Source: Emergencia sp. (lineage in GTDB: Bacteria; Bacillota; Clostridia; Peptostreptococcales; Anaerovoracaceae). From it: a stretch of 60,608 nucleotides of DNA. Positions 25,733 to 33,984 of the stretch are shown here, piece by piece. Every line of letters starts with the position of its first letter. The stretch's first letter is position 1. The translations under genes were made by a program, and so were the position numbers. Location of the stretch: NCBI GenBank assembly GCA_022767345.1, contig JALEOD010000064.1, forward strand, positions 1 to 60,608, read 5' to 3'. The notes under the pieces were generated by a model. The model was not told the origin of the DNA, did not search any database, and worked only from the letters and a program-made list of their open reading frames with translations.

Positions 25733-26604
25733 CACCTGTCTCCTTTCATCATCAGTGCAAGCTCTCTTCCCAGATTCTCACCCTGATACTTGTTTCCCTT
25801 AACTTTATCTATGTATTGTTTCTCTTCCTCGTCAACATAATAGCCTGTAATGGTAATTTCATCACCGCTGATTACAGCATATGCCGCAACCGGCGAGCTG
25901 CAGCCGCCGTCCAGAGTCCGTACGAAACTTCTTTCCGCCAAAGCAATAAGCTTTGCTTCTTCATCTGCGAAATCCGCGAGGAAAGGCACTTCGTAGCCCG
26001 CTCTTCCCTGAACTGCCAGAATGCCCTGACAGGCAGCGGGCAGAATTTCCTCAGTAGAAAAGAGTTTGCTGACCCGCGCCTCAAGTTCCAGTCTTTTCAG
26101 ACCGGCATAAGCTAAAATAATGGCGTCGTACTGCCCTTCGTCCAATTTTCGTAAACGGGTCTGCACGTTGCCTCTGATCGGTCTGATATCCGCATCCGGA
26201 TACAGTTTCTGCGCCTGCAGTTTTCTTCTTTTAGAAGAGCAGCCGATGACCGGATTTTCCGGCAGCGTTTCAAGTCCCGCCCGTAGAACCAGTGCGTCTC
26301 TCGGGTCCTCTCTCTTTGAAAATGCCAGAAGAGGCAGATTCTCTGAAACCTCCATCGGCATGTCTTTCAGACTGTGTACCGTTAAATCGACTTTCTCCGC
26401 AAGGAGCGCTCTGTCCAGTTCTTTTACAAAAAGTCCCTTTCCGCCGATTTGGTCCAGAGTCTTATCTAATATCATATCGCCGGTGGTCTTCATGGTGATC
26501 AGCTCCACATCGATGGTGCTGTCGAATTTCCTAATAGCATCTATTACCATCTCAGACTGAATCACAGCCAGTTTGCTCTCCCGGCTTCCTACTATTACTT
26601 TCAT
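25732..26604 (-). CDS. hemC: Hydroxymethylbilane synthase (porphobilinogen deaminase)
   Basis: Polymerises four porphobilinogens into hydroxymethylbilane. The 290-aa protein starts MKVIVGSRESKLAVIQ, has TVHSLKDMPME, the arginine-rich substrate segment GCSSKRRKLQAQ, and the dipyrromethane-cofactor Cys in LDGGCSSPVAAYA (about residue 236). Slightly shorter than the 310-aa average because the third domain is compact. AAAGGAAAGG precedes the start; it overlaps sirC by 1 nt. Confidence 0.95.
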   Translation of the reverse strand: MKVIVGSRESKLAVIQSEMVIDAIRKFDSTIDVELITMKTTGDMILDKTLDQIGGKGLFVKELDRALLAEKVDLTVHSLKDMPMEVSENLPLLAFSKREDPRDALVLRAGLETLPENPVIGCSSKRRKLQAQKLYPDADIRPIRGNVQTRLRKLDEGQYDAIILAYAGLKRLELEARVSKLFSTEEILPAACQGILAVQGRAGYEVPFLADFADEEAKLIALAERSFVRTLDGGCSSPVAAYAVISGDEITITGYYVDEEEKQYIDKVKGNKYQGENLGRELALMMKGDR

Positions 26605-27068
26605 CAGTACGCCTTTCCTTTTATGATTTCTCTTACTTTTGCCGCGGCTCTTTTAGTCGCGCCGTGATTCCGGCCGCTGCCGCAGATTCCCGCAGTCACT
26701 TCTTCTCCCGCAGCCACAGCCGGAAAATAAAACGTGCATTCTGCCCTGTTGTCACAGACGCTTACCAGGATATCCCGTTTTTTCGCATCGGCTCCAATCT
26801 GCTTGTTCACCTGCCTGTTGTCGGTACATGCAAGAACCATATAGCAGCCGTCAAGATATGCCTCTTCATAAGAGCCTGCAATCAGGTTCACTTTCCCATC
26901 TTCTTCCATGGCCTTCAGTTCCGCAGAAATGTCCGGCGCAACCACCGTCACCGCAAAATCAAAGGTCAGCAGTGTTCTTACTCTTCTGGTTGCGATATTG
27001 CCCCCGCCGAAGACTGCAACTTTTTTTCCTTCCGATGGTACAAAGACCGGAAAATATCTATTCTTCAT
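26604..27068 (-). CDS. sirC: Precorrin-2 dehydrogenase (CysG N-terminal / SirC type)
   Basis: NAD-dependent oxidation of precorrin-2 to sirohydrochlorin. The 154-aa protein is just the Rossmann part: FVPSEGKKVAVFGGGNIATRRVRTLL (about 9-34) and the YMVLACTDNRQVNKQIGADAKKRDILVSVCDN segment that follows in Met8/CysG, ending near FYFPAVAAGEEVTAGICGSGRNHG. The C-terminal dimerisation/chelatase half of Met8 is missing, as expected in SirC-type proteins; cobalt is put in by CbiK instead. Overlaps cbiJ by 11 nt. Confidence 0.9.
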   Translation of the reverse strand: MKNRYFPVFVPSEGKKVAVFGGGNIATRRVRTLLTFDFAVTVVAPDISAELKAMEEDGKVNLIAGSYEEAYLDGCYMVLACTDNRQVNKQIGADAKKRDILVSVCDNRAECTFYFPAVAAGEEVTAGICGSGRNHGATKRAAAKVREIIKGKAY

Positions 27069-27840
27069 AATAGCACGCCGCCTTTCTCACAACCTCTTCA
27101 AAAGAATATCCGGTTTCCGCAGAAGGTCTTCCTATGACAATGATGCCAAAGCCTGCCTCAAGACACGCCAGCTTATCGTCGAAACCTCCCGGCTTTCCTG
27201 TGTTCTTTGTCACAAGCCACCTGCAGCCGTACTGTCCCATCATCGCAAGATTCATTTCCTTCGTAAAAGGTCCCTGCATTGCGATAATATGCTTTGGCGC
27301 AATTCCGGCCCGGATGCAGCTTTCGATAGATTCCGCAGACGGAAGCACTCTGGCAGCCGCTCTTTCCCCGATATCTTTTAAAGCGCTGTATTTCTGCAGC
27401 TCTTTAGCGCCGGTGGTCAGCAAAACCCTATCATCTGTGCGGTTCAGATATGCAACAGCCTCTTCAATAGAGTCCACCTCTATCACGCCGTCACGGTCCG
27501 TACTTCCCTCATCCCGCAAAAGCCGCAAATAAGGAATCGCCTGTCTCCGGCACGCACTGCCAATGTTTTCCGTTACCACCCTCGCATAAGGATGCGTCGC
27601 ATCGATAACCAGCCCGTAAGACTTCCCTTTCATCAGTTTCTCCATGGCATCCGCGTCCATTCTGCCTTCAATCACAGAAAGTCCGGGAATATCCGTTAAA
27701 ACCGTGCTGCCGTACTCCGTGGCAACGCAGAAGTCTGCTCCTTCCTGCCAGCCTCTGTCCGCAAAGGTTTCTGCCAGCCGGCGGCCTTCATAGGTCCCGG
27801 CAAAGACCAGTATTCTCTTCTTACACGCCTTTGTATCCAC
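27058..27840 (-). CDS. cbiJ: Cobalt-precorrin-6A reductase
   Basis: NAD(P)H-dependent reduction of the corrin macrocycle (CobK/CbiJ family). The 260-aa protein shows RILVFAGTYEGRRLAETFADRGW at the start, VIDATHPYARVVTENIGSACRRQAIPYLRLLR, LLTTGAKEL and the terminal WLVTKNTGKPGGFDDKLACLEAGFGIIVIGRP, all family marks. The start is not certain: the only usable codon is GTG at 27840, inside cbiH (20-nt overlap) and without a clear ribosome binding site, so translation is probably coupled to cbiH. Confidence 0.92.
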   Translation of the reverse strand: MDTKACKKRILVFAGTYEGRRLAETFADRGWQEGADFCVATEYGSTVLTDIPGLSVIEGRMDADAMEKLMKGKSYGLVIDATHPYARVVTENIGSACRRQAIPYLRLLRDEGSTDRDGVIEVDSIEEAVAYLNRTDDRVLLTTGAKELQKYSALKDIGERAAARVLPSAESIESCIRAGIAPKHIIAMQGPFTKEMNLAMMGQYGCRWLVTKNTGKPGGFDDKLACLEAGFGIIVIGRPSAETGYSFEEVVRKAACYYEE

Positions 27841-28552
27841 GAGGAGTTACCAGCTTTCCGTTGATTATTTTTGTCTGACTGTTTCCCACAAAGACTGTGG
27901 TAAACATGTCGATATCTTCATTATTCTTCAAATCAGCCAAAGTGCATATCACACCTTTTTCGCCGTCTCTTCCGATGTTCTTAACATAGCCGCAGGGCGT
28001 ATCCCACCCCTTGAAAGCGCTCACAATCTCTGCCGCTTTATCGATGTAGTCATGCCTTTTCTTGCTTTTCGGATTGTACAGGCAGACTACAAAATCAGCT
28101 TCCGCGGAAAGACGCAGTCTTTTTTCAATCTTTTCCCAAGGGGTTAAAAGGTCAGACAGGGAGATAACCGCAAAGTCGTGAATCAGCGGTGCGCCTAAAA
28201 CTGCCGCGCCGCTGCAGGCTGCCGTAATGCCCGGCACTGTGACGATTTCCACTTCAGGATGTCCTTCCGCTACCTCTGCCATAACGCCGGCCATACCATA
28301 TACGCCGGCATCTCCGCTGCAGACAAAAGCCACTGTTTTTCCTTCTAAAGCCGACTCCAGTGCCATCCTGCAGCGATCCACCTCCTGTTTCATCGCTGTC
28401 GATTTAATTTCTTTCCCTTCTGTAAGCTCCCGAACCAGGTCCACATACAGCGTATAACCTACGATAACATCGCTTACTTCAATGGCCGCCGCCGCCTGAG
28501 GCGTCATATATTCTCGGTTTCCCGGGCCGATACCCACTACATATATTTTCAT
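27821..28552 (-). CDS. cbiH: Cobalt-precorrin-3B C17-methyltransferase
   Basis: AdoMet enzyme that methylates C17 and drives ring contraction. The 243-aa protein begins MKIYVVGIGPGNREYMTPQA, has VAFVCSGDAGVYGMAGVM, VEIVTVPGITAACSGAAVLGAPLIHDFAVISLSD-type motifs and VCLYNPKSKKR, the CbiH/CobJ-specific part. Starts directly after the hemA stop. No ferredoxin-like extension is seen. Confidence 0.94.
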   Translation of the reverse strand: MKIYVVGIGPGNREYMTPQAAAAIEVSDVIVGYTLYVDLVRELTEGKEIKSTAMKQEVDRCRMALESALEGKTVAFVCSGDAGVYGMAGVMAEVAEGHPEVEIVTVPGITAACSGAAVLGAPLIHDFAVISLSDLLTPWEKIEKRLRLSAEADFVVCLYNPKSKKRHDYIDKAAEIVSAFKGWDTPCGYVKNIGRDGEKGVICTLADLKNNEDIDMFTTVFVGNSQTKIINGKLVTPRGYKGV

Positions 28553-29557
28553 TTAGATAACCTCTTTCGCAAGACGCTCTCTGAAACTGTACCATTTGTG
28601 AAAGTCGTCTATGTATTTTTCTATAATCACTTCAATTTCTTTCATTTGCGCTTCCATGCGGGCATCCCTCACATCTTTTCCCAGGGTATCAATATCATAA
28701 TAACGCACGTGGGAAATTTCCTCTACTTTAGGGTCGATATCCCTTGGTACTGCCAAATCGATAAAGACCTCCGGAATACGCTCAATTTTGCTGAGTTCTT
28801 CCATAGAAACCGTGTAGTGCGGGCTTAATGTCGCACTGATGACCGCATCTGATTCTGCAATGGCTTTATAACGCTCCCCGTAATTCACTGCTGCCGTGCC
28901 GGCAGGGATAATATTTTCCCCATGTCTGTACTGTCTGAGGGTCATAGTCGGCGCAAGCCCTTCTTTGACCAGAAGTTCTGCCACCAGACGCCCAATCATG
29001 CCGTTTCCGATAACCAGTACCTTTTTCAGCGCCGGGTTGGTACGAATCAGCTTTACCGCACGAGAGGCAGTAGAGTTATCGTCCACTTTAAAATCAACCT
29101 GCGTTTTTACTTTTTTTCCGGCACTGACGCCATTTCTAAAAATGACATTGAGCAAAGTGTCTGTAGCCTCCGCTTTCTGGGCCTCCTTTAATGCGTCATC
29201 TACCTGGGTCACAATCTGATCATCCCCCCAGATCTGAGACTCAGCGCCTGCTGCGACTTTGCACAGATGAATGATTGCAGCATCTCCGGTTAAGGTCTGG
29301 TTCATATGGGCATAAGCATCGTAAGAAACACCAATGGCTCCGCAGAGTTCTCTGAACGGATTCAGCTGCGAATCCTCCTTCAGGGACAGGTAAAGTTCTG
29401 TCCTGTTGCAGGTGGCAATCAGTACTGCGCCCAGTATTTCATCCTTTGCTTTCAGCTTGTCATAGATTTCCGCTGTCTGCGTCTTTGTACAGGAAAATAC
29501 TTCTCTTTCTCCCAGACCTGCCATGTTATAATCAATATATGACATGATGATATTCAA
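28553..29557 (-). CDS. hemA: Glutamyl-tRNA reductase
   Basis: First step of the C5 route: reduces glutamyl-tRNA to glutamate-1-semialdehyde with NADPH. The 334-aa protein has the catalytic Cys in LIATCNRTELYLSL (about residue 49), AAGAESQIWGDDQIVTQV (the usual GxxSxxxGExQIxxQ), and the NADPH loop VLVIGNGMIGRLVAELL. It is about 80 residues shorter than E. coli HemA, lacking most of the C-terminal dimerisation domain, as in the short clostridial type. Its place in a B12-riboswitch operon suggests ALA production tied to corrin demand. Confidence 0.93.
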   Translation of the reverse strand: MNIIMSYIDYNMAGLGEREVFSCTKTQTAEIYDKLKAKDEILGAVLIATCNRTELYLSLKEDSQLNPFRELCGAIGVSYDAYAHMNQTLTGDAAIIHLCKVAAGAESQIWGDDQIVTQVDDALKEAQKAEATDTLLNVIFRNGVSAGKKVKTQVDFKVDDNSTASRAVKLIRTNPALKKVLVIGNGMIGRLVAELLVKEGLAPTMTLRQYRHGENIIPAGTAAVNYGERYKAIAESDAVISATLSPHYTVSMEELSKIERIPEVFIDLAVPRDIDPKVEEISHVRYYDIDTLGKDVRDARMEAQMKEIEVIIEKYIDDFHKWYSFRERLAKEVI

Positions 29558-30555
29558 AACTTACACTTCCAATCTCTCATCGCCAGGGCACAGGTACACC
29601 CGTTTCCGCTGGTCTTTGATAATATTCTTGTTCCGTAACTGCTTGCCAGCACCGCGCTGCGCTCGCAGACATTGTCCGTACCGGTGACCGTTTTCACTAA
29701 ATCCGATGACAGAAAGTCACCCTTCACGCTCTGCAGTTCTTCCGCAGTAAAAGTCACAAAAGGAATTTTGTATTTGTCACAGAAAGACAAAATACACGGC
29801 TCATATTTTTTCAGCTCGATAGAAGCAATCCGCTCTACCGCCTGTATTGCGATATTTTTCTGCGACAACTGCTTCAGAATAAATTTTTCAAAGACTTCCG
29901 CACTGACACCTTTTCTGCATCCCACACCGACTGTAACAATGCGGGGCACCAGATTCAGGGTATTCTGATAAGTATTCTGATTTCCTGCCAGACTGACGCA
30001 GATACCGGTTTCCGCTTCGTCCAGAGTCAGAGGAGCCGGCATTTCTCCTTCAAAGGGAAAACCGCTGGAAATGCCAACCTTTTCTTCCCGCAGTACTGCC
30101 GATGAAACCAGCTTGATTTTACTGATGTCCATGATGTGACAGCCCGCATATTTACTCCAGACATCTACAGCAAACTGTCCGTTGATGTCAGTAGCCGTGG
30201 TCAGCACCAGTTCTGCCTCTGTAATCTTCGCAAACTCCGCCGCCGCTTCATTGGCGCCGCCCAGATGACCTGACAGCAGCGGAATAGAAAACCTGCCGAA
30301 CTCATCCATGACTACCACTGCAGGGTCCTGATCCTTGGATTTTATCAGCGGCGCGATGAGCCGGACGGCAATACCCGCAGCACAGATAAAGAGAAAGGTA
30401 TCTTTTTTATTAAAACTTTCTTCCAGATATTCTCTGGCACTTTCTTTCTCTTTTTCAAATACATCCACGCTGCAAGTGTTCTTCAGGCTTTCCGCGATTT
30501 TTTCCGCCAGGTTATAGCCTCTTGCTGTAAATGCTACGATGCCGATGTTCTTCAT
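29554..30555 (-). CDS. cbiG: Cobalt-precorrin-5A hydrolase
   Basis: Opens the delta-lactone of cobalt-precorrin-5A, losing acetaldehyde; CbiG marks the anaerobic pathway. The 333-aa protein has the N-terminal GIVAFTARGYNLAEKIAE, FICAAGIAVRLIAPLIKSKDQDPAVVVMDEFGRFSIPLLSGHLGGANE (the family's core, about 50-100) and the C-terminal GVGCRKGVS with an EKF-ILK-type domain. Overlaps hemA by 4 nt and abuts cbiF. Confidence 0.94.
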   Translation of the reverse strand: MKNIGIVAFTARGYNLAEKIAESLKNTCSVDVFEKEKESAREYLEESFNKKDTFLFICAAGIAVRLIAPLIKSKDQDPAVVVMDEFGRFSIPLLSGHLGGANEAAAEFAKITEAELVLTTATDINGQFAVDVWSKYAGCHIMDISKIKLVSSAVLREEKVGISSGFPFEGEMPAPLTLDEAETGICVSLAGNQNTYQNTLNLVPRIVTVGVGCRKGVSAEVFEKFILKQLSQKNIAIQAVERIASIELKKYEPCILSFCDKYKIPFVTFTAEELQSVKGDFLSSDLVKTVTGTDNVCERSAVLASSYGTRILSKTSGNGCTCALAMRDWKCKF

Positions 30556-31304
30556 TACTTGCTCGCCTCACGAAACAGATGGGTAAAGGACGGGTCATAG
30601 AGCTTGGAACGCTCATATTCGCTGCCCAGGAAACCGCCTACCATAATCAGTGCCATTTTATTGATACCGTTTTCTTCCGCGGCTTTTGCAATATCTTTCA
30701 CTGTAGTGCGAATCACCTTTTCATCGGGCCATGTGGCTTTATAGACAATGGCTGCCGGACTGTCCGGTCCGTAGCCGCCTGCAATGAGTCTTTCGGAAAG
30801 CTCCGCCAGCATGGTGGAAGTCAGAAAGACAACCATAGTCGCACCGTGTGCAGCCAGTTTAGAAATTTCCTCCTTTTCAGGAACCGGCGTTCTTCCTGCC
30901 ATTCTTGTCAGAATCACCGTCTGGCTCACATTAGGCAAAGTGTATTCCGCATTCAGCGCTGCTGCCGCGCCGATAAAGGAACTGACACCCGGTACAGAAA
31001 CATACTCCATATTTTCCCGGTCCAGAATATCCATCTGTTCTCTGATAGCGCCGTAGATGCACGGGTCTCCCGTATGAAGTCTGACGACTTCCCTGTCCCG
31101 GTTTTCTTTCATCACATCGATGACCTCTTCTAAAGTCATTTTCGCGCTGTTATAAATCTTACAGGTTTCTCCAGCATAGTCTAAAAGCGCCGGATTTACC
31201 AGAGAACCTGCGTAAATAATGACATCTGCTTTTTTCAGCAGTTCCGCGCCTCTGACTGTAATTAAATCCGCTGCGCCCGGTCCTGCTCCGATAAAATAAA
31301 TCAT
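30555..31304 (-). CDS. cbiF: Cobalt-precorrin-4 C11-methyltransferase
   Basis: AdoMet-dependent C11 methylation. The 249-aa protein has MIYFIGAGPGAADLITVRGAELL, the CbiF/CobM signature ADVIIYAGSLVNPALLDYA, VVRLHTGDPCIYGAIREQMD and VPGVSSFIGAAAAL-type sequence. It starts 3 nt after cbiL and overlaps cbiG by 1 nt. Good match over the full length. Confidence 0.95.
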   Translation of the reverse strand: MIYFIGAGPGAADLITVRGAELLKKADVIIYAGSLVNPALLDYAGETCKIYNSAKMTLEEVIDVMKENRDREVVRLHTGDPCIYGAIREQMDILDRENMEYVSVPGVSSFIGAAAALNAEYTLPNVSQTVILTRMAGRTPVPEKEEISKLAAHGATMVVFLTSTMLAELSERLIAGGYGPDSPAAIVYKATWPDEKVIRTTVKDIAKAAEENGINKMALIMVGGFLGSEYERSKLYDPSFTHLFREASK

Positions 31305-31307
31305 AGT

Positions 31308-31994
31308 TTAACTCTCCTTTTGTCTGTCTTCTGAAGGGATTACAATTAATGAAAAGTAGCTGGACTGCTCTTTCAAGTCATTTAAATCATGATAGACCTT
31401 TTCCCTTTCCATGGTGGCGCATTCCACCATCATAGCCTTTTTCTCAGTCAGCTGCTCCTTGATTTTCATGATGCTTCTGCCTGATTTCATCAGGACCTTG
31501 GTGCCTTCCAGTTCTTCTGCCTGACTGCCCTTATAGGTTGCTGGAATAATGTGCAGCATTTCATCCCGCTCGCAAAGGGATGTGTTCAGGCTCGCCGCCG
31601 CGCCGCAAAAAGAAGGAATCCCCGGCACCATAGCGGTCTCATAGCCGCGTGCCGTCAGCTTTCTGTGTACATACATGACCGTGCTGTAAATTGCAGGATC
31701 GCCCAGAGTCAGAAATGCTACGTCTTTTCCCTGCTCCAAAATCTCTGCAATGGCGTCTGCTGACTGCTCGTGGCAGCGGTTCAATTCCTCTTTATCCTTA
31801 ATCATAGGCATATCGCATTCCAGAATTTCCTGCTCCGAGATATACTCGCCTGCAATTTTCAGCGCGACATTCTCAGACGCGCCGCTTCTGGGCACCGCGA
31901 TTACCTGACAGGCCTTCATCACATGGATGGCTTTTACTGTAAGCAGCTGCGGATCTCCCGGTCCCACGCCCACTGCATAAAATTTTCCGATCAT
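31308..31994 (-). CDS. cbiL: Cobalt-precorrin-2 C20-methyltransferase
   Basis: Adds the C20 methyl that is later lost in ring contraction. The 228-aa protein has GKFYAVGVGPGDPQLLTVKAIHVM, VAVPRSGASENVALKIA, CDMPMIKDKEEL and VAFLTLGDPAIYSTVMYVHRKL, the CbiL/CobI-specific motifs. Starts 4 nt inside cbiD. Confidence 0.94.
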   Translation of the reverse strand: MIGKFYAVGVGPGDPQLLTVKAIHVMKACQVIAVPRSGASENVALKIAGEYISEQEILECDMPMIKDKEELNRCHEQSADAIAEILEQGKDVAFLTLGDPAIYSTVMYVHRKLTARGYETAMVPGIPSFCGAAASLNTSLCERDEMLHIIPATYKGSQAEELEGTKVLMKSGRSIMKIKEQLTEKKAMMVECATMEREKVYHDLNDLKEQSSYFSLIVIPSEDRQKES

Positions 31995-33163
31995 ATTCGT
32001 TTCATATCCTTTCTTATCGTTTCAGAGAGCCGGTCCGCGCCGGCACTTTTCATAATATGGTTTCGGTCTGTAGTAAACAAAATTGTCTCAATGCCCACCT
32101 GCTCTTTCAGACGAAAACGCAAGTGATACAACACCTTTTCCAAAATCTTTTCTTTTACTTCTTCATAATATGGTTTTGTCTCAATCAGTCCGAAGGCCTC
32201 ATCGGTAGTAATGCACTCCGTTATGCGCCTTACGGTATCGCTGTCCGCGCCGCAAATTGCGCTGTGCACACCGATAATCTCCATTCTGCCGTCGGCATAA
32301 GAAGAGTGAGTATTCATAATCCCTGCCGCCAGCTTAATCAGCTTGCCGGTGTGACCCACCAGAAGTATTTCCTCAAAACCTTTAAATTTAATGTAATCCA
32401 GCGCTTCTCCAATATAATTGGAAACGGGTACTGCCTTTTCAATATCCAGCCCCAGATATTCCCCGCAGAACTCTCTGCCGTAGTTTCCCGGCGCGATAAG
32501 GATTCTCTTTGGGTTTTCCTGATACTGCTTGTCAATTACCACCTTGATGGTATCCACAAGGGCTTTTTCACTCATCGGATCTACAATCCCTGTTGTACCC
32601 AAAATAGAGATACCTCCGACAATACCCAGCCTTGGATTATATGTTTTTTTTGCAATCTCCTCGCCTGCGGGCACTGATATTTCTACATACAGAGATTCTT
32701 CGGATTCTCCAAATTTCCTGCGCATCCGTTCTATATTCTCAAAAATCATATGACGCGGCACCGGGTTGATGGCAGGCTCTCCTACACCACACTGCAGACC
32801 CTTTGCAGTAACGATACCGACGCCGTTTCCTCCCAGCAGCGTAATCTGCTTTCTGGTTTCTGCCGGCGTTCCCGCCGCAATGGGTGTTCTGCTGACACAT
32901 GCCGTGATTGCCGCTCCGTGGGTCGCGTCAGGGTCATCGCCGCCATCTTTTATCACTGTACAGCGCGCTTCACCCTTGCCCATATCTATGTCACTGACCT
33001 GCAGGGTAATTTTCTCCCCTGCAGGCAGTATAATCTCCGTCTCAGAGACTTTCTCTCCTGAAAAAAGCATAGCTGCTGCCGCTGCTGCCGCAGCGGCAGC
33101 ACAACTTCCGGTTGTAAAACCGTATTTTAGTTTTTTTCCATTTTTGACGGTAAACTTCTCCAT
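31991..33163 (-). CDS. cbiD: Cobalt-precorrin-5B C1-methyltransferase
   Basis: Methylates C1 in the anaerobic pathway; not related in fold to the other methyltransferases. The 390-aa protein begins with the family mark LKYGFTTGSCAAAA and carries GDDPDATHGAAI, GGVGIVTAKGLQ-type (GNGVGIVTAKGL), VPAGEEIAKKTYNPRLGIVGGISILGTTGIVDPMSEKAL (split over about 170-205) and LIKLAAGIMNTHSSYADGRME. Directly after GSC there are ten Ala in a row, encoded by mixed GCN codons, more than the usual five or six. Starts 8 nt after cbiK. Confidence 0.95.
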   Translation of the reverse strand: MEKFTVKNGKKLKYGFTTGSCAAAAAAAAAAMLFSGEKVSETEIILPAGEKITLQVSDIDMGKGEARCTVIKDGGDDPDATHGAAITACVSRTPIAAGTPAETRKQITLLGGNGVGIVTAKGLQCGVGEPAINPVPRHMIFENIERMRRKFGESEESLYVEISVPAGEEIAKKTYNPRLGIVGGISILGTTGIVDPMSEKALVDTIKVVIDKQYQENPKRILIAPGNYGREFCGEYLGLDIEKAVPVSNYIGEALDYIKFKGFEEILLVGHTGKLIKLAAGIMNTHSSYADGRMEIIGVHSAICGADSDTVRRITECITTDEAFGLIETKPYYEEVKEKILEKVLYHLRFRLKEQVGIETILFTTDRNHIMKSAGADRLSETIRKDMKRI

Positions 33164-33171
33164 ACTATCCT

Positions 33172-33972
33172 CTATTTTATCTGCTCAAATGCCCTTTCTA
33201 TATGCTGAACAAAAATCTCTCTGATTGCCGGAATCTGACCCATGCCGCGAAGGACGCACTGCACTGCGTATCCCTCTTTCTCCAAAATCGTTTTCCATGA
33301 GTCTTCATCATCACTGGCCATATCATTATTGGCATGATCTCCCGCAACAATCATCAAAGGCTGCAGAACGACTTTTTCATAACCGCCTTCCTTCAGGGCT
33401 GGAAGAATATCCTCTAAAGTCGGCACTGCCTCTACTGTTGCGATGAAGTAATTGTGATAACCCTGTTTTCTCAATTCATCCTGCAGATCAAAGTATACTC
33501 TGTTTGCTTCCGCGCCTGTCCCGTGTCCCATCAGAACCACAGCAGTCTTTTCGTCTGTCAGCGCTTTTGTGTCTTCTGCCATGGCGGCTGCAACCTTTTC
33601 AAAGTCCGCAGAATCGGTCAAGAGAGGTTCTCCCAGCGCTACCGCTTCAAAGAGGTCTCTGTGTGCCTGCACATCGCGCAGAAGATCGTGATACTCTGTT
33701 CCGTTCATCAGGTGAGTCGGCTGCACTACCAGCTTTTTAAAACCGTCTGCCGCTGCATGCTGCAGAGATTCTGCCTCGTTATCGATATGAAGATTATCTC
33801 TCTTTTTCAGTTTATTAATAATCATCTGGCTGGTAAAGGCACGCCGTACCGGATAATCGGAAAAAGCCTCGGAAGCTGCCTGTTCGATGGCATCGATGGT
33901 GACCCTCCTGTTTTCGTTGTAACTTGTACCAAAGCTTACTACCAGAATCGCTGTATCCTGTTTCTGTTTCAT
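33172..33972 (-). CDS. cbiK: Sirohydrochlorin cobaltochelatase, anaerobic type
   Basis: Inserts cobalt into sirohydrochlorin early in the pathway. The 266-aa protein begins AILVVSFGTSYNENR; the metal-binding histidines are in VVLMGHGTGAEANRVY (about residue 145) and in LMIVAGDHANNDMASDDEDSWK (about 205), with QPTHLMNGTEYHDL between them. There is no signal peptide, so it is cytoplasmic. Starts 12 nt after the HNR-repeat gene and is the first recognisable biosynthetic gene in the operon. Confidence 0.95.
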   Translation of the reverse strand: MKQKQDTAILVVSFGTSYNENRRVTIDAIEQAASEAFSDYPVRRAFTSQMIINKLKKRDNLHIDNEAESLQHAAADGFKKLVVQPTHLMNGTEYHDLLRDVQAHRDLFEAVALGEPLLTDSADFEKVAAAMAEDTKALTDEKTAVVLMGHGTGAEANRVYFDLQDELRKQGYHNYFIATVEAVPTLEDILPALKEGGYEKVVLQPLMIVAGDHANNDMASDDEDSWKTILEKEGYAVQCVLRGMGQIPAIREIFVQHIERAFEQIK

Positions 33973-33984
33973 CTGCTGTTCTCC

